DNA of 64,000 nucleotides from Salinicola peritrichatus (GTDB lineage: Bacteria > Pseudomonadota > Gammaproteobacteria > Pseudomonadales > Halomonadaceae). A program made the position numbers and the translations under genes. Of this stretch, positions 1 through 9,183 are shown one piece after another. The stretch is taken from positions 1-64,000 of the forward strand of contig NZ_PZJU01000024.1 of the NCBI RefSeq assembly GCF_003206715.1, in the 5' to 3' direction. A model generated the notes under the pieces. That model made no database searches. It had not been told where the DNA came from and worked only from the letters and a program-made list of their open reading frames with translations. Position 1 is the stretch's first letter. Each line of letters opens with the position of its first letter.

Positions 1-43
1 TAATCTCGGTCATAGCGTATCCGGTAAATTCACAGGTATTGGT

Positions 44-188
<145 letters not shown>

Positions 189-189
189 T

Positions 190-831
190 TCAGATCCGAT
201 AAACGCTCTTCGTCATCACCTTCGACACCAGCCGCATGCCCCAATTCACCGGTAGCGGGAAGCGGCTGCCGCCGGATTCCAGCGCCCAGCGTTCGTGCTG
301 GGCCTCGTCGATGGACATCTGCTCGAGTATCGCCCGCGAACGCTTGTCGTCGATCGGCAGCTTGCGCAGGTGCGACTCCAGATGGCGTCCGACCTGCTCC
401 TCGGTGGCGGCGACGAAGCCGAGGCTGACGCGATCGCCCACCGCTCCCGCCAGCGCGCCCAGCCCGAAGGAGGCAGCGTAGAACGCCGGGTTGAGGTAGC
501 TGGTGCGGCTGTCGAGCTCCTGCAGGCGCTGGTCGCACCACGCCAGATGGTCGATCTCCTCGGCGGCGGCCTCTTCCATGCGTGCCCGCGTATCGCTCAG
601 CTTGGCGGTCAGCCCCTGCCCCTGGTAGAGCGCCTGGGCGCAGACCTCGCCGGTGTGATTGATACGCATCAGCCCGGCCACGTGGCGGCGCTGTTCGTCG
701 TTCAGTGCACCTTCGGGCTGGACGTTGGCCGGTGATGGCCGGCTTGGCTGGGCCGCTTTCGGCACCAGCGTACGCAGTACGGTATCGAACTGATGAATCA
801 GATTGTCGACGCGGGAAATCTGGCGAGTCAT
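190..831 (-). CDS. coq7: 3-demethoxyubiquinol (DMQ) 3-hydroxylase Coq7
   Basis: This is a carboxylate-bridged di-iron hydroxylase that performs the last ring hydroxylation in ubiquinone biosynthesis at the inner membrane. The 213-residue product carries the expected ligands: E62 (HTGEVCAQ), the EEIDH motif at 91-95, E144/E145 in TEEQVGRH, and EAQH at 176-179. Hydrophobic helix 121-135 fits the membrane-interacting segment. The reading frame is open further upstream, but the ATG at 831 is chosen because AAGGAGG precedes it and the family normally begins near this point. It is the last gene of a same-strand run after prkB and hinT, 62 bases downstream of hinT. Coq7-type enzymes occur in a subset of gammaproteobacteria. 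Identification is firm. Confidence 0.95.
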   Translation of the reverse strand: MTRQISRVDNLIHQFDTVLRTLVPKAAQPSRPSPANVQPEGALNDEQRRHVAGLMRINHTGEVCAQALYQGQGLTAKLSDTRARMEEAAAEEIDHLAWCDQRLQELDSRTSYLNPAFYAASFGLGALAGAVGDRVSLGFVAATEEQVGRHLESHLRKLPIDDKRSRAILEQMSIDEAQHERWALESGGSRFPLPVNWGMRLVSKVMTKSVYRI

Positions 832-893
832 GGAAGCCTCCTTGGAAAACACTACCTGAATGTCTGCGCTTCCCTTGCGCTTTTCAGGTCGGT

Positions 894-1238
894 TCAGCCC
901 GGCGGCCACTGCATCCGACGACCGCCGAGCAAATGCATGTGGATATGATAGACCGACTGCCCGCCGTGTTCGTTGCAGTTCATCACCACCCGGTAGCCGT
1001 CTTCGGCGAAGCCGAACTGCTTGGCCAGCTTGGCCGCGGTGTATGTGAGCCGACCCACCAGCGCCAGGTCACTTTCCCCGATGTCGTTGAGGGTGGCGAT
1101 CGGTTTCTTGGGGATTATCAGCACATGCGTCGGTGCCTGCGGATTGATGTCGTTGAAGGCCAGCACGTGTTCGTCTTCGTAGACGATGTCGGCCGAGATC
1201 TCGCGGTCGATGATCTTGCTGAACAGTGTCGGTTCCAT
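894..1238 (-). CDS. hinT: HIT-family purine nucleoside phosphoramidase (HinT-like)
   Basis: The product is a 114-residue histidine-triad protein, the normal length for HinT. The triad HIHMH lies at 98-102, preceded by the conserved [12 protein letters not shown] region. Family members hydrolyse AMP-lysine and related phosphoramidates as cytoplasmic homodimers. The start is supported by GAAGGAGT eight bases upstream. The gene follows prkB after 49 bases and precedes coq7, so the three may be cotranscribed, although no functional link is apparent. Confidence 0.9.
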   Translation of the reverse strand: MEPTLFSKIIDREISADIVYEDEHVLAFNDINPQAPTHVLIIPKKPIATLNDIGESDLALVGRLTYTAAKLAKQFGFAEDGYRVVMNCNEHGGQSVYHIHMHLLGGRRMQWPPG

Positions 1239-1287
1239 CGGTACTCCTTCGTCGAAGTTCGCAAATGCCCGCCAACCGCCCCGGCGA

Positions 1288-2160
1288 TCAGCGGAAGCGC
1301 CGCTGGGCCAGCAACTGGCGCACCTGCGGCGCGAGAATCAGATCCATCGCCAGCGACAGTCGCGCACCGGGTACCACCAGCGTATTGGGGCGACTCATGA
1401 ACGAATCATGGATCATGGTCACCAGATAGGGAAAGTCGACCGCCTCCGAGTCGCGGAAGCGGATCACGACGAAGGATTCGCCGTCGTTGGGCACGTCCTG
1501 ATGCTCGAACGGGTTGGAGGTATCGACCGTCGGCACGCGCTGGAAGTTGATGTGGGTGCGCGACAGCTGCGGCTGAATGTAGCGCACGTAGTCCTGCATG
1601 CGCCCGAGGATGGTGTCGATCACCGCCTCCTGGGAGTAGCCGCGCAGCTTGGTGTCGCGATCGATCTTCTGCAGCCATTCCAGGTTGATGGTCGGCGCCA
1701 CGCCGATCAGCATGTCGACGTGGCGCGCGATATCGAATTCGTGCGTCACCAGACCACCATGCAGGCCCTCGTAGAGCATCAGGTCGGTGCCGCTGGGAAT
1801 CGGCTGCCAGTCGGTGAAGGTGCCGACCTGCCAGCCGGCCTCGATCATGCGCTTGTCCTCGGCGTGGATGTAGTGCCGATAAGTGCCCTTGCCGCTCTCG
1901 CCATACTCCTGGAACAGCGCGTCGAGGCGGTCGATCAGGTTGGCATCGACCGAGAAGTGGGACAGTTCCGCCTTGCGCTCCGGTTCGGCCTGCAGAATCT
2001 GCGCCAGTTCCGCCCGCGAGTAACGATGGAAAGCGTCGCCGTCGATAAAGGCCGCGTGCACATCCTCGCGCGCGAACATGCGCTCGAAAGTACGTTTGAC
2101 GGTGGTGGTGCCGGCTCCCGAAGAGCCGGTGACCGCGATGATCGGGAACTCACGCGACAT
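1288..2160 (-). CDS. prkB: Phosphoribulokinase-family protein (non-Calvin PrkB type)
   Basis: The 290-residue protein has a P-loop, GSSGAGTT at 12-19, and resembles the short phosphoribulokinase/uridine-kinase proteins found in enterics and pseudomonads that lack a Calvin cycle. The family phosphorylates ribulose 5-phosphate or a related substrate, but the physiological role of the non-Calvin branch is not settled. No RubisCO gene is present in the window. A GGAGG ribosome binding site precedes the ATG. It is followed by hinT and lies 191 bases downstream of purD; that gap shows no convincing terminator. Confidence 0.88.
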   Translation of the reverse strand: MSREFPIIAVTGSSGAGTTTVKRTFERMFAREDVHAAFIDGDAFHRYSRAELAQILQAEPERKAELSHFSVDANLIDRLDALFQEYGESGKGTYRHYIHAEDKRMIEAGWQVGTFTDWQPIPSGTDLMLYEGLHGGLVTHEFDIARHVDMLIGVAPTINLEWLQKIDRDTKLRGYSQEAVIDTILGRMQDYVRYIQPQLSRTHINFQRVPTVDTSNPFEHQDVPNDGESFVVIRFRDSEAVDFPYLVTMIHDSFMSRPNTLVVPGARLSLAMDLILAPQVRQLLAQRRFR

Positions 2161-2351
2161 GCCGTGCCTCCGCCTCGGTGTGAACGCGAGCGCGCGAGTC
2201 CGGAGTCTTCCGCCAGCCGGCGGCTTCGAAATGTCGTGTTGTCATTCGCGGCATGCAGAGTTCCCTTGTGCCAGGCGTAACTTCGGGCGCCAAGAACAGG
2301 CGCGGTTGCGGGCGCCCATCGAGCAGACGCAGGGAGAGTCCCCGGCCCTTT

Positions 2352-3647
2352 TTAGCGTTGCCGACGCTCGCGGGCAATCGCGCGGTGGGCGATATCGCGA
2401 CGGTAGCCGGCACCCTCCCAGCGTACGACATTGATGCCAGCATAGGCGCGCTCGGCGGCGGCGGCGACGCTATCGCCCAAAGCGGTCACACATAGCACAC
2501 GCCCGCCGCTGGTGACGACGCGACCATCGTCGCTGAGCGCGGTACCGGCATGGAATACCTTGCACCCGGCCGCGTCCGCCGCCTCGAAGCCACGAATCTC
2601 GTCGCCCTTGCGATAGCTGCCCGGATAGCCTTCCGCTGCCATCACCACGCCGACCGCAGCGCGCGCGTCCCACTCGCACTCGGCCCGATCCAGACGTGCT
2701 TCAAGCGCCGCCTGGCATAGCGCGACCAGATCGCTCTTCAGGCGCATCAGGATCGGCTGGGTTTCCGGATCGCCGAAACGGCAGTTGTACTCGATCACCT
2801 TCGGTGCGCCCCCGGCGTCGATCATCAGGCCGGCGTAGAGGAAGCCGGTATAAGGATGCCCCTCGGCGGCCATGCCCTCGACCGTCGGTAGAATCACCTC
2901 GTCCATGATCCGCTGATGAACGCTCGGGGTGACCACCGGCGCGGGCGAATAGGCACCCATACCGCCGGTGTTGGGGCCGGTGTCGCCGTCGCCGGCGCGC
3001 TTGTGATCCTGGCTGGTGGCCATCGGCAACACGTGCTCGCCGTCGACCATGACGATGAAGCTCGCCTCCTCGCCTTCGAGGAATTCCTCGATCACCACCC
3101 GCGCGCCGGCATCGCCGAAGGCGTTGTCCTCGAGCATGTCGCGAATCGCCGCCTCGGCCTCTTCTCGGGTCATGGCCACCACCACGCCCTTGCCGGCGGC
3201 CAGGCCGTCGGCCTTGATCACGATCGGCGCGCCCTTCTCCTGGAGATAGGCCAACGCCGGCGCCACTTCGCTGAAGGTTCGATATTCCGCGGTCGGAATC
3301 GAGTGCCGGGCCAGGAAATCCTTGGTGAACGCCTTGGAACCTTCCAGTTGCGCGGCGCCTTGCGACGGGCCGAAAATCGCCAGCCCGGCGGCCTGGAAGC
3401 GGTCGACGATACCGGCCACCAGCGGCGCCTCGGGGCCGACGATGGTGAGATCGATGGCGTTGTCGCCGGCAAAGGCGAGCAGCGCTTCGAAATCCATCAT
3501 GTCGATGGCGACGTTGGTCAGCCCCGGCTCCCGCGCCGTGCCGGCGTTGCCCGGCGCGACGAATACCGTTTCGACCTGTGGCGATTGTGCCGCCTTCCAC
3601 GCCAGGGCGTGCTCGCGCCCGCCCCCGCCGATGATCAGAACCTTCAT
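2352..3647 (-). CDS. purD: Phosphoribosylamine-glycine ligase (GAR synthetase)
   Basis: PurD joins glycine to phosphoribosylamine with ATP in step two of de novo purine synthesis. The 431-residue protein is of normal length. It starts with the N-domain motif GGGGREHALAWK, has the ATP-grasp lysine segment VIKADGLAAGKGVV near the middle, and the typical EYNCRFGDPE metal/ATP motif in the C-terminal half. The frame is open for 38 further codons upstream, but the chosen ATG at 3647 matches the family N-terminus MKVLIIG and has AAAGG upstream. purD often follows purH; here it is alone and divergent from rsmE, so a promoter should lie in the 149 bases between them. Confidence 0.95.
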   Translation of the reverse strand: MKVLIIGGGGREHALAWKAAQSPQVETVFVAPGNAGTAREPGLTNVAIDMMDFEALLAFAGDNAIDLTIVGPEAPLVAGIVDRFQAAGLAIFGPSQGAAQLEGSKAFTKDFLARHSIPTAEYRTFSEVAPALAYLQEKGAPIVIKADGLAAGKGVVVAMTREEAEAAIRDMLEDNAFGDAGARVVIEEFLEGEEASFIVMVDGEHVLPMATSQDHKRAGDGDTGPNTGGMGAYSPAPVVTPSVHQRIMDEVILPTVEGMAAEGHPYTGFLYAGLMIDAGGAPKVIEYNCRFGDPETQPILMRLKSDLVALCQAALEARLDRAECEWDARAAVGVVMAAEGYPGSYRKGDEIRGFEAADAAGCKVFHAGTALSDDGRVVTSGGRVLCVTALGDSVAAAAERAYAGINVVRWEGAGYRRDIAHRAIARERRQR

Positions 3648-3796
3648 TGCTAACCTTTCTACGGTGTAATGGATGGTACGGTGTGATTGATGCGCCGTGA
3701 CCGAGCGGATCGATGAATCGGGCATTATGTCAGAAAGGCAGGCACAATGGCGCCCGTTCATTCCTTGCGCCCAAACGCGGAAAGATTGCGACCGCC

Positions 3797-4507
3797 ATGA
3801 ACCTGATCCTGCTGGAACCCGAAGACTGGGTGGACGAGAACCACGCCTGCGTGCGAGACACCCGACGCTTGCGTCATCTCAGCGATATCCACCACGCCGC
3901 ACCCGGCGATCGCCTGACGGTCGGCGCGCTCGATGGCCAACTTGGGCATGGCGAACTGTTGTCGCTGACTCCTCTGGAGGCACGCTTCCGGGTGACGCTG
4001 GAGCGCGAGCCACCATCACCGCTGCCGGTCCACCTGCTGCTGGCGCTGCCGCGGCCACGCATGCTGGCGCGCACGCTCGAACACATCGCCGCGCTGGGGG
4101 TGAAACGGTTGACGCTGCTGCACACGCGGCGGGTGGAAAAAAGTTACTGGCAATCGCCGGAACTCCGGCCCGACAAGATCCGCCAGCATCTATTGTTGGG
4201 CCTCGAGCAGGCACGGGATACGCGCCTGCCGGAAATCACGCTCGAACCACGCTTCAAACCCTTCGTCGAGGATCGGCTACCCACGCTGATGGCGGGGCGT
4301 CGCGCGCTGCTGGCGCACCCGGGAATGGACATGGCCTGCCCCCGGGGCATCGATACACCGACGCTGCTGGCGATCGGCCCCGAGGGCGGTTTCATCGACT
4401 ACGAGGTCGAGCGGCTGCTCGGCCTGGGTTTCGAGGGAGTTCACCTGGGCGAGCGCATTCTGCGTGTCGAGACCGCCGTGACCGCGCTGCTGGCACGGCT
4501 ATTTTAA
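3797..4507 (+). CDS. rsmE: 16S rRNA m3U1498 methyltransferase RsmE
   Basis: The 236-residue SPOUT methyltransferase methylates U1498 of 16S rRNA using S-adenosylmethionine. The C-terminal knot motif LAIGPEGGFIDYEVE and the closing RILRVETAVTALLA segment are characteristic. The N-terminal PUA-like RNA-binding region spans about residues 1-75. The ATG at 3797 gives the family N-terminus; an upstream in-frame extension of 28 codons looks non-coding. The gene ends tail-to-tail with the minus-strand gene at 4504, and the two stop codons share one TTAA palindrome. Confidence 0.93.
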   Translation: MNLILLEPEDWVDENHACVRDTRRLRHLSDIHHAAPGDRLTVGALDGQLGHGELLSLTPLEARFRVTLEREPPSPLPVHLLLALPRPRMLARTLEHIAALGVKRLTLLHTRRVEKSYWQSPELRPDKIRQHLLLGLEQARDTRLPEITLEPRFKPFVEDRLPTLMAGRRALLAHPGMDMACPRGIDTPTLLAIGPEGGFIDYEVERLLGLGFEGVHLGERILRVETAVTALLARLF

Positions 4508-4911
4508 ACCGCGCCGCGAGCCAGCCAGGTTCGCGGATTGCGGATCAGTTCGACGCCGAGAAAACGGCGTGCCGCCATCCCGAGCTTGTCGAGCCGTGCT
4601 GCTGCCTCGCCGTCCCCGCCATCCAGCCACAACAGCGTGGGCAGCCGTCCGACTTCGACGGTCATCCGCTTGAGTTGGCGATAGTCGGCGGTGATGTCCG
4701 CCTGCCATGCGTCGAGCCACAGCAGGGCGTAGGATGGCGCCCGACCAGGCGCTTGCGTCAATCCCACCGCTTGCCAGCCTTTCCCGCCCGGCGATGGCAA
4801 CCGCGCCAGGGCTCGTTCGAGCGCCACCGGCTCCGGCCGGCCCAGCACCAGCAGCGTTGCGTTGTCATGTTGCTGGTGCCAGGCGCGCAGCCCAGCGGCC
4901 TGATCGCTCAT
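4504..4911 (-). CDS. Small protein translationally coupled to FlhF, unknown function
   Basis: The 135-residue product is not recognised. It begins at an ATG that overlaps the flhF stop codon (ATGA), a strong sign of translational coupling. It is Leu/Trp-rich with no signal peptide or clear membrane segment. It shows alternating strand-like stretches (TLLVLGRPEP, YALLWLDAW, LPTLLWLDGG) that could fit a small alpha/beta domain. No Walker motif is present, so it does not look like the FleN/FlhG ATPase that normally partners FlhF. The pairing with a C-terminally enlarged FlhF suggests a joint role, but that is inference. Confidence 0.6.
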   Translation of the reverse strand: MSDQAAGLRAWHQQHDNATLLVLGRPEPVALERALARLPSPGGKGWQAVGLTQAPGRAPSYALLWLDAWQADITADYRQLKRMTVEVGRLPTLLWLDGGDGEAAARLDKLGMAARRFLGVELIRNPRTWLARGAV

Positions 4912-7184
4912 GCTGCGGGAACGCTCGGCTGCGGCTTGACCACACCGGTCCGGCTCAGAGTTTCATGCGCGCTGAATACGTCCAGCAACCCTTCCAGCAG
5001 CGCCTTGGGGCGGCGGCCGCAGCGACGCTGGGCGATCCCCGATATTCGCGCGCGAACGTCCATCGCCCAGGGGGCTTCTTCCTGCGCCAGACGCAGAGCC
5101 AAGGCTGCCAGCGCGGCGGCCAGTTGCCAGCGCTGGGCGCGGTCTTCGAGCGCCGGCCGGCGCGCCGCCAGCAGCTGGTTGGCCTGACGCGCCAGACCCG
5201 GCAGCGCTTCCAGCGCCAGCGCCGAGGCCAGGCGCGAAGCCGTGTCGAAGCCAGGCTGGGCGTTGCTGAGCCAGTAGCGGCAGCCGAGCCGGCGGCCATC
5301 GTCGGCATCGTGCCAGACGCCCTGCCAGGCGATCACCGGCAGACCATCGGGGTCGTCGCACCGGCGGCTCAGGGTGGTTTCCAGCCGCCACACTCGCAAG
5401 CTGGCACGCCGTCCGCGATGAAGTACATCCTGCGCGGCCTGTTCTTCGCCCAGTTTCAGTGCCTCGGACAGCGGCAGCCACTCGCCGGCATGGCGCACGC
5501 GGCGACTGCCCGTGACGCTGGAGAGCCAGCCCTGCCGGCGCGCATCGAGGCGGGCGAGAGTAGCGAGATCCGGCAGTTGCCCCAGCAGATGCCACTGCGC
5601 ACCCAGCGACTCGGCCCACTCGAACTGCGCTTCGCTGCCGGCGGGTAGCCGGTAACGCGGCCACACCAGCGGCTGCGGCATTCCCTGCCAATCCAGCGTG
5701 ACCAACGGCATCGCCTGCTCGATGCCGCTCACGGCAGTGGATTTCGACCACCACAGCGCGTGTTCCGCCTGGCTGCCCACCAGCAGGTTCTTCTGGGTCA
5801 TGTCGGCCATCAGCCGTGCGAACGTCTTGCCCGGGTCGCCCTCGCCACGGCGCTGCGTGTCTTCTGCCTGGCCGGCCTGGGCCCAGACCTGCTCCAGCAA
5901 GGTCGTGCCGAGGAGGTGGCTGCGCAGGCTGGCAAGGGTCGCTTCCAGCGCATCGCCCTGGCGCAGGATGCCTCGAGACAGCGCCTGCTGGCGCCCCTGA
6001 GCCGGCGGCAACCGCTGTGCCGAGAAATCCGGTAAAAACGGCGATTCGCCCCCTTGCACCAACGCTTCGGCCAGCAGGGCCTCGGTATTCACCGTTTCCA
6101 GATCCTCCGGTACGCGCTGGCCGCGCGAGAGATAGCAGAGCTTGAGCCGGTGACGGATGACCACATCCAGCACCGGCCCCAGGCGGGCGGCTTCGTCTAG
6201 CTTGGTCAGGATGCAGCCCCACAGCGGCTCGCCGGCTTCGGTGGAGGCCTGCTGCCAGGCTTCGATCACCTGCTCCAGCGTGTCGCCATGGCGGGCCGCG
6301 TCCAGCACCAGCAGCCGGCGTACCGTCACCGGCGCGCTTCCTAGGCGGGATATCTCCCCCATCAGACGCTGGTCGCGCTGGCTCATGCCGACGGTGTCGA
6401 CGACCATCATGCGCTTGCCGTCGGAGCGTCCCATCAGGGATCGCCGCGGCTGCACCAGACGGCCGAGCAGGCCACCCAGATCGCCCTGCTCGTCCAGCGC
6501 ATGGATTTCGACCCCGAGCAGGCGGGCATAGATACGCAACTGCTCGGCGGCACCGATACGGTAGCTGTCCGTGGTCACCAGCGCGGTCTCCCGCGGGCCG
6601 TGACGCATCACATAGCGCGAAGCCAGCTTGGCGGTGGTGGTGGTCTTGCCGGCGCCGGTCGGGCCGACCAGCGCGAACACGCCGCCCTGATCGAACAGGG
6701 CATCTTCGCGTTCGAGCCGCTCGAGCCGGGCGGCGAGCTGGCGTACCAGCCAGGCATCTCGCACAGACTCGGCGGACTCTCCGGGAGCCAGCACTTCCTC
6801 GGGAATATCCTGCACCAGCTCCTCGGTCAGCAGCGCACTGAAGCCGGCCTGGAGCAGGCGGTGACGCATCCACGCCAGAGCGTCCCGGCGGGGGTCTCCG
6901 ATCGACGGCGCAACCGTCTCGCGCAGCAGCGTGCGCATCTCGTCGAGCATCCGGCGGTTGAATGCCTGCCAGTCCGGCGGCACTGCCACCGCTTCGGGCT
7001 CGGCGCCGGCGGCTTGCGGCGAGGCCGTGAGTGCCTGTTCGTGCGCCTGCTCGGACATGGCGATGATCTCGACGCCGCCCTCGACCATGCGATTGGACAG
7101 GATCAGGACATCTTCGCCCAGCGCCATGCGTACCTGACGCATGGCATCGCGACTGTTGGCTCCCGTGAATCGTTGCACTCCCAT
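4908..7184 (-). CDS. flhF: FlhF-type SRP-GTPase with long C-terminal extension
   Basis: FlhF is the SRP-family GTPase that places polar flagella. The 758-residue protein opens with the FlhF signature (RFTGANSRDAMRQVRMALG, 5-23). It has P-loop GPTGAGKTTTT (174-184), DTVGMSQRD (263-271) and TKLD (327-330), so the NG domain looks intact. Typical FlhF proteins are about 400-500 residues; here about 370 residues follow residue 390. The tail is Trp-rich (ALWWSK, LDWQGMPQP, FEWAESLGAQWHLLG) and ends in Ala/Leu-rich helices. No flhA, fleN or fliA flanks the gene. It sits between a lytic transglycosylase gene and the small ORF at 4504. The ATG has GGGGCAAG upstream. Family membership is firm; the tail's function is unknown. 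Confidence 0.85.
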   Translation of the reverse strand: MGVQRFTGANSRDAMRQVRMALGEDVLILSNRMVEGGVEIIAMSEQAHEQALTASPQAAGAEPEAVAVPPDWQAFNRRMLDEMRTLLRETVAPSIGDPRRDALAWMRHRLLQAGFSALLTEELVQDIPEEVLAPGESAESVRDAWLVRQLAARLERLEREDALFDQGGVFALVGPTGAGKTTTTAKLASRYVMRHGPRETALVTTDSYRIGAAEQLRIYARLLGVEIHALDEQGDLGGLLGRLVQPRRSLMGRSDGKRMMVVDTVGMSQRDQRLMGEISRLGSAPVTVRRLLVLDAARHGDTLEQVIEAWQQASTEAGEPLWGCILTKLDEAARLGPVLDVVIRHRLKLCYLSRGQRVPEDLETVNTEALLAEALVQGGESPFLPDFSAQRLPPAQGRQQALSRGILRQGDALEATLASLRSHLLGTTLLEQVWAQAGQAEDTQRRGEGDPGKTFARLMADMTQKNLLVGSQAEHALWWSKSTAVSGIEQAMPLVTLDWQGMPQPLVWPRYRLPAGSEAQFEWAESLGAQWHLLGQLPDLATLARLDARRQGWLSSVTGSRRVRHAGEWLPLSEALKLGEEQAAQDVLHRGRRASLRVWRLETTLSRRCDDPDGLPVIAWQGVWHDADDGRRLGCRYWLSNAQPGFDTASRLASALALEALPGLARQANQLLAARRPALEDRAQRWQLAAALAALALRLAQEEAPWAMDVRARISGIAQRRCGRRPKALLEGLLDVFSAHETLSRTGVVKPQPSVPAA

Positions 7185-7354
7185 GACTTGCCCCGTGGCG
7201 CGCCGGCGCCGATATGCTCCGCCGCCGGCTGCAGCGCTCTCATCAACGAAAGCGCCCAGTGTGGCACGGCGGGAAAGGGATCAAATAACGGAAAACGCGT
7301 CGAACCGATGCCAATTCGGCGGCGCTGGGCGTCGGATCGAATTCAGCCGCCCTC

Positions 7355-8725
7355 TTAACTCTCGGTGAGACGCTGGATCAGCGCTTGCGTGGGATAACCG
7401 TCGGGGATCGCGCCGATGCTGCGCTGATAGGCGCGCAGCCCCGCGCGGGTATTGGGGCCGACCAGGCCGTCCGGGGTGCCGACATCGAAGCCATGATCGT
7501 TGAGCGCCTGCTGCATCCGGCGAATCTGGCTGCGCGACAGCGCCGGTTCGGCGCGCGGCCACTCGCCTTGTATACCCGGCCGACCGGCGATGCGATCGGC
7601 CAGCGTCGCCACCGCCAGCGCATAGCTGGTCGAGGCATTGTAGCGCATGATCACGCGGAAGTTCGGGCCGACCAGAAAGGCCGGCCCCTTGGCACCGGCC
7701 GGCGCGATCACCGCGGCTTGATCGAAGTTCGGCAGCGGCTCTCCAGTGACGCTCTTCACCCCCTGGGCGGCCCACTCACGGCTGTCGTGACGCACCGAAA
7801 GCTCGGTCTGGGCGTAGTCGAAACCGGGCGGTAGCGTGACTTCGGTCCCCCAGCGCTGGTCACGCTGCCAGCCGGACTTGGCCAGGTAGTTGGCGGTCGA
7901 TGCCATGACATCGGGGATGCTGCCCCAGATATCCCGTCGGCCGTCACCGTCGTTGTCCACGGCATACGCCAGGAAACTGCTCGGAATGAATTGGGTATGT
8001 CCCATGGCCCCGGCCCAGGAGCCGCGCATCCGCTCACGGTCGATATCGCCGTCCTGCAGGATCTTCAATGCCGCCATCAGCTCACCGCGGGCGAAGGACT
8101 GTCGGCGGCCGTCGTAACCCAGCGTCGCCAGCGCGTCGATGGTTTCGAAATCGCCGAAGTTGCTGCCGTAATTGCTTTCGATTCCCCAGATGGCCACGAT
8201 GATTTCACTGGGCACACCGTACTGCCGTGCCACGGAGGTCGCCGTGTCCCGATTGGCCTCGAGGCGTTCGCGGCCGTTGGCCACGCGCTGCGGCGACACG
8301 GCGGTATCCAGATAGCTCCAGATCTGGCGGGTGAACTCCGGCTGCGAGCGGTCCAGTTCGAGAATGCGCGGCTGGAAACTGGCCCGATCGAAGGCTTCCG
8401 CCAGGGTCGTCTGATCGATCCCCTCGGCCGCCGCCTGGCGCCGAAAGTCGTTGACCCATGCCTCGAAGCCGGCAGCGTCCCGGTTCGGGACCTGCTCGGG
8501 CGACCCGACGCCGGTATCGGAAGATGCCGTCGGCGTACCCGATGATGTCGAACCTTGCTGCTGCTGTGCCGCGGGAGCATCGCCATCCTGCGCCGTGGAG
8601 GAAGCTGCGGGCGCCGTGGCCGCCGACGGGGGGTGGGTGTCGGCGACACTTTGACAACCCGCCAGGGCCAGCGACAGACACAGCGAGAGGGTGGCAGAAC
8701 CTCTGATCGGAGTTACACGCTTCAC
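7355..8725 (-). CDS. Lytic murein transglycosylase lipoprotein, MltB/SltB type
   Basis: The 456-residue protein cleaves peptidoglycan glycan strands to 1,6-anhydromuropeptides. It begins with a lipoprotein signal whose lipobox LALAGC places the lipidated cysteine at residue 24; Gln at +2 predicts outer-membrane sorting. A low-complexity Ala/Ser/Gln linker (28-80) precedes the SLT_2 domain (about 85-385), with catalytic E183 in WGIESNYG and the downstream GAMGHTQFIPSSF motif. A PG_binding_1 domain occupies the last 65 residues. The start is GTG at 8725 with AGGAAG upstream. It is separated from flhF by 170 bases on the same strand. Confidence 0.92.
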   Translation of the reverse strand: MKRVTPIRGSATLSLCLSLALAGCQSVADTHPPSAATAPAASSTAQDGDAPAAQQQQGSTSSGTPTASSDTGVGSPEQVPNRDAAGFEAWVNDFRRQAAAEGIDQTTLAEAFDRASFQPRILELDRSQPEFTRQIWSYLDTAVSPQRVANGRERLEANRDTATSVARQYGVPSEIIVAIWGIESNYGSNFGDFETIDALATLGYDGRRQSFARGELMAALKILQDGDIDRERMRGSWAGAMGHTQFIPSSFLAYAVDNDGDGRRDIWGSIPDVMASTANYLAKSGWQRDQRWGTEVTLPPGFDYAQTELSVRHDSREWAAQGVKSVTGEPLPNFDQAAVIAPAGAKGPAFLVGPNFRVIMRYNASTSYALAVATLADRIAGRPGIQGEWPRAEPALSRSQIRRMQQALNDHGFDVGTPDGLVGPNTRAGLRAYQRSIGAIPDGYPTQALIQRLTES

Positions 8726-8871
8726 GGAGCTTCTTCCTTAATGCCGGGTATCCTTGGGAACCACCGTCATCCCGCTTCCGGTGACGGTCGCGTCAGCAGT
8801 GTAGCGCATCCCGGCCAGGAGGAAATCCCGGCCGAGTCACTGCGACCGATTGCCTCAGGAGGGCGATTCGA

Positions 8872-9032
8872 AGCTATGGCTAGGCACAGACCGGCGTGAT
8901 AGAGTCGGTCGAAAGCTACCGCTCGGCTCCCACAAATATCTAACATTTTCAATAATCTTGCCGGATACGGCCAATCGCCGAGCGTTCTGAAGGGAGGAGA
9001 GACACCATGCCGGGCCACATGCCTAGCCAGCT
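8872..9032 (+). other. Nested inverted repeat, possible structured leader
   Basis: AGCTATGGCTAGGCA (8872-8886) pairs with TGCCTAGCCAGCT (9020-9032), interrupted by two bases. Inside, CGCTCGGC (8920-8927) pairs perfectly with GCCGAGCG (8977-8984). The AT-rich loop 8928-8976 contrasts with the GC-rich surroundings. The strong ribosome binding site at 8991-8999 and the start of a small ORF lie between the inner and outer right arms, so folding could control their access. No known RNA family is recognised. Confidence 0.35.
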
Positions 9033-9183
9033 ATCGCTGACATGCGCGACCTGCCGTATCGGTGCCCAGACTCTGTCGTCCGATGCCGGCACGATGACGG
9101 TTCAGGACAGAACCCCTGCCTGGATGCTGGCACCCCGCGGCGTTCGCCGCCCCTATCTGACCGATCCTCCCCAAGGTCGCTGA
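9007..9183 (+). CDS. Possible 58-residue small protein with CxxC motif
   Basis: An ATG at 9007 is preceded by AGGGAGGAG with nine bases spacing, a near-ideal ribosome binding site, and the frame runs 58 codons to TGA. The product contains CATC (a CxxC pair near residues 13-16), no membrane segment and no recognised family. Third-position GC is about 70 percent, lower than in neighbouring genes, which argues against strong coding selection. It may instead be a leader peptide or chance. Confidence 0.28.
   Translation: MPGHMPSQLSLTCATCRIGAQTLSSDAGTMTVQDRTPAWMLAPRGVRRPYLTDPPQGR

Noticed and set aside
1288-2160. Phosphoribulokinase as evidence of a Calvin cycle
   Set aside because: It is the short non-Calvin PrkB type and no RubisCO or cbb gene is nearby.
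8767-9018. Minus-strand 83-codon frame
   Set aside because: No ribosome binding site or family similarity; probably chance in GC-rich DNA.
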